From Neorhizobium lilium (GTDB lineage: Bacteria; Pseudomonadota; Alphaproteobacteria; Rhizobiales; Rhizobiaceae): DNA of 64,000 nucleotides. Location of the stretch: assembly GCF_004053875.1 (NCBI RefSeq), contig NZ_SBIP01000002.1:1237731-1301730 (forward strand), written 5' to 3'. Shown in pieces: positions 63,429-64,000 of the stretch (position 1 is the first letter of the stretch; the number at the start of each line of letters is the position of its first letter). The notes beneath the pieces are model-generated. The model worked only from the letters and a program-made list of their open reading frames with translations. It made no database searches and was not told the origin of the DNA. The position numbers and the translations under genes are program-made.

Positions 63429-63690
63429 AAAAGGACTTCTGGATCTATTACAGGCGGAAATCCGGAAGCGGCTGCATTTATCGGCGCGCCAGCCAAGGTC
63501 GTCTCCGGCCATACCGGCGCTTTCGATACGGCTACCACGGCCATTCTGGATCCGCTTGTTCAGACCGCTGCGACTGTCCAAGCGCTCGACGAAGCCTGGA
63601 TGATGGTTGCAATCATCACGGCCTGTGCTGTTCTATGTATCCCATTTGTAAAGCCACTTCGCCTTGTGGATCTTTTTGATACTGGATACT
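63429..63690 (+). pseudogene. probable C-terminal remnant of an MFS (DHA2-type) transporter
   Basis: An open stretch without a start reads AAAFIGAPAKVVSGHTGAFD, then ATVQALDEAWMMVAIITACAVLCIPFVKP. This looks like the final periplasmic loop and last helix of an EmrB/DHA2 multidrug exporter. No upstream part is present. The match is by eye only, and another membrane protein family is possible. Confidence 0.35.
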
Positions 63691-63827
63691 ACAGGTGCAA
63701 TAGTTCTGGACATGATCGGATCATGCAGCTTGCAGTTGCCAAGCCCCGACATCATCGCCAGCCCTCAGATCAAGTTCGGGATAGATTGCCGCGCTAGCGG
63801 TGCTACGTGCTAGGTCTAGAAACGACT

Positions 63828-63849
63828 TCGGCCTCCCGAAGGAGGCCGA
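63828..63849 (-). terminator. hairpin downstream of tRNA-fMet
   Basis: A 9-bp stem (TCGGCCTCC/GGAGGCCGA) closes a 4-nt loop, which reads TTCG on the minus strand. It lies 26 bp past the tRNA 3' end. The downstream T-run is weak (GTCGTTTC). Confidence 0.6.
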
Positions 63850-63875
63850 CAAAGTCTTGATAGTCCTCTAAATTT

Positions 63876-63952
<77 letters not shown>

Positions 63953-64000
63953 TTATAGTTTTCGGGCTTTTATGTGCCCGGAAGCGAAGTCAGGCGTAGC

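Larger units (their letters stand above)
63145..63875. other. gene-poor region between TPR gene and tRNA-fMet
   Basis: About 730 bp with no intact gene. It holds the upstream region of the TPR gene, the two decayed gene fragments, and a hairpin. The juxtaposition of unrelated fragments beside a tRNA gene suggests past insertion and deletion, although no attachment-site repeat or integrase is visible. Confidence 0.55.

Noticed and set aside
62587..63603. Plus-strand 338-codon frame across the TPR gene region
   Set aside because: Its first half is antisense to the TPR gene; only the short ALFGDGAAACVV part looks like protein, and that is explained as a polyketide synthase remnant.

Overview
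The window comes from an alphaproteobacterium of the Rhizobiaceae (Sinorhizobium/Agrobacterium/Rhizobium type). The evidence is a nearly complete succinoglycan exo cluster in Sinorhizobium-like gene order, a tail-less second FtsZ, a rhizobial-type initiator tRNA, GC-rich coding sequence and a GGAAC-type ECF promoter. I saw no insertion sequence, prophage or CRISPR array. All family calls come from reading the sequence, not from database searches.

Layout. (1) 1-5.1 kb: a truncated aminotransferase, a sulfite-oxidase-like molybdoenzyme, and a three-subunit xanthine-dehydrogenase-family operon. A divergent TetR gene (5.3-5.9 kb) faces the operon across a perfect 22-bp palindrome. (2) 6-11 kb: a pseudouridine degradation pair (kinase fused to a winged helix, plus glycosidase), ftsZ2 and adenine deaminase. 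(3) 11.2-30.3 kb: succinoglycan synthesis, in the order exoP-(exoN scar)-O-M-A-L-K-H-T, W-V, U-X, Y-F-Q-Z. These genes cover the priming enzyme, glycosyltransferases, pyruvyl and acyl decorations, flippase, polymerase, outer-membrane channel, chain-length kinase and a glycanase. exoN, exoI and exoB are not at their expected places, and a 36-codon ORF resembling the start of an exoN/galU gene lies exactly where exoN should be. (4) 30.2-34.4 kb: a small proline-rich protein and a YehZYXW-type osmoprotectant ABC importer with a terminator-like hairpin after the binding-protein gene. (5) 34.6-47.8 kb: a sugar or cyclitol uptake and catabolic locus of unknown substrate. It has a complete ABC importer, four Gfo/Idh/MocA dehydrogenases, a DUF993 protein, an enolase-superfamily protein, a sugar-phosphate-isomerase-like TIM barrel and one TetR regulator. 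A near-identical operator-like motif precedes both arms. This is the best candidate for an undescribed pathway. (6) 47.9-51 kb: an ECF sigma factor, a receiver-only response regulator, an Rrf2 regulator, a small hydrolase and a 62-aa protein. (7) 51-59.1 kb: a sulfonate operon with a nitroreductase-type flavin reductase, two flavin-dependent monooxygenases and an ABC importer, then an ABCD-type exporter. (8) 59.2-64 kb: a PAS-GGDEF-EAL protein, an ECF sigma/anti-sigma pair with a secreted TPR protein, decayed type III polyketide synthase and probable transporter remnants, and tRNA-fMet.

How the parts fit. The exo genes supply a whole Wzx/Wzy-type export pathway. The 34.6-47.8 kb genes form a TetR-controlled import-oxidise-isomerise-cleave route. 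The sulfonate genes import an organosulfonate and release sulfite from it. The ECF, receiver and c-di-GMP genes suggest stress and surface-lifestyle control, although links between these modules are inference.
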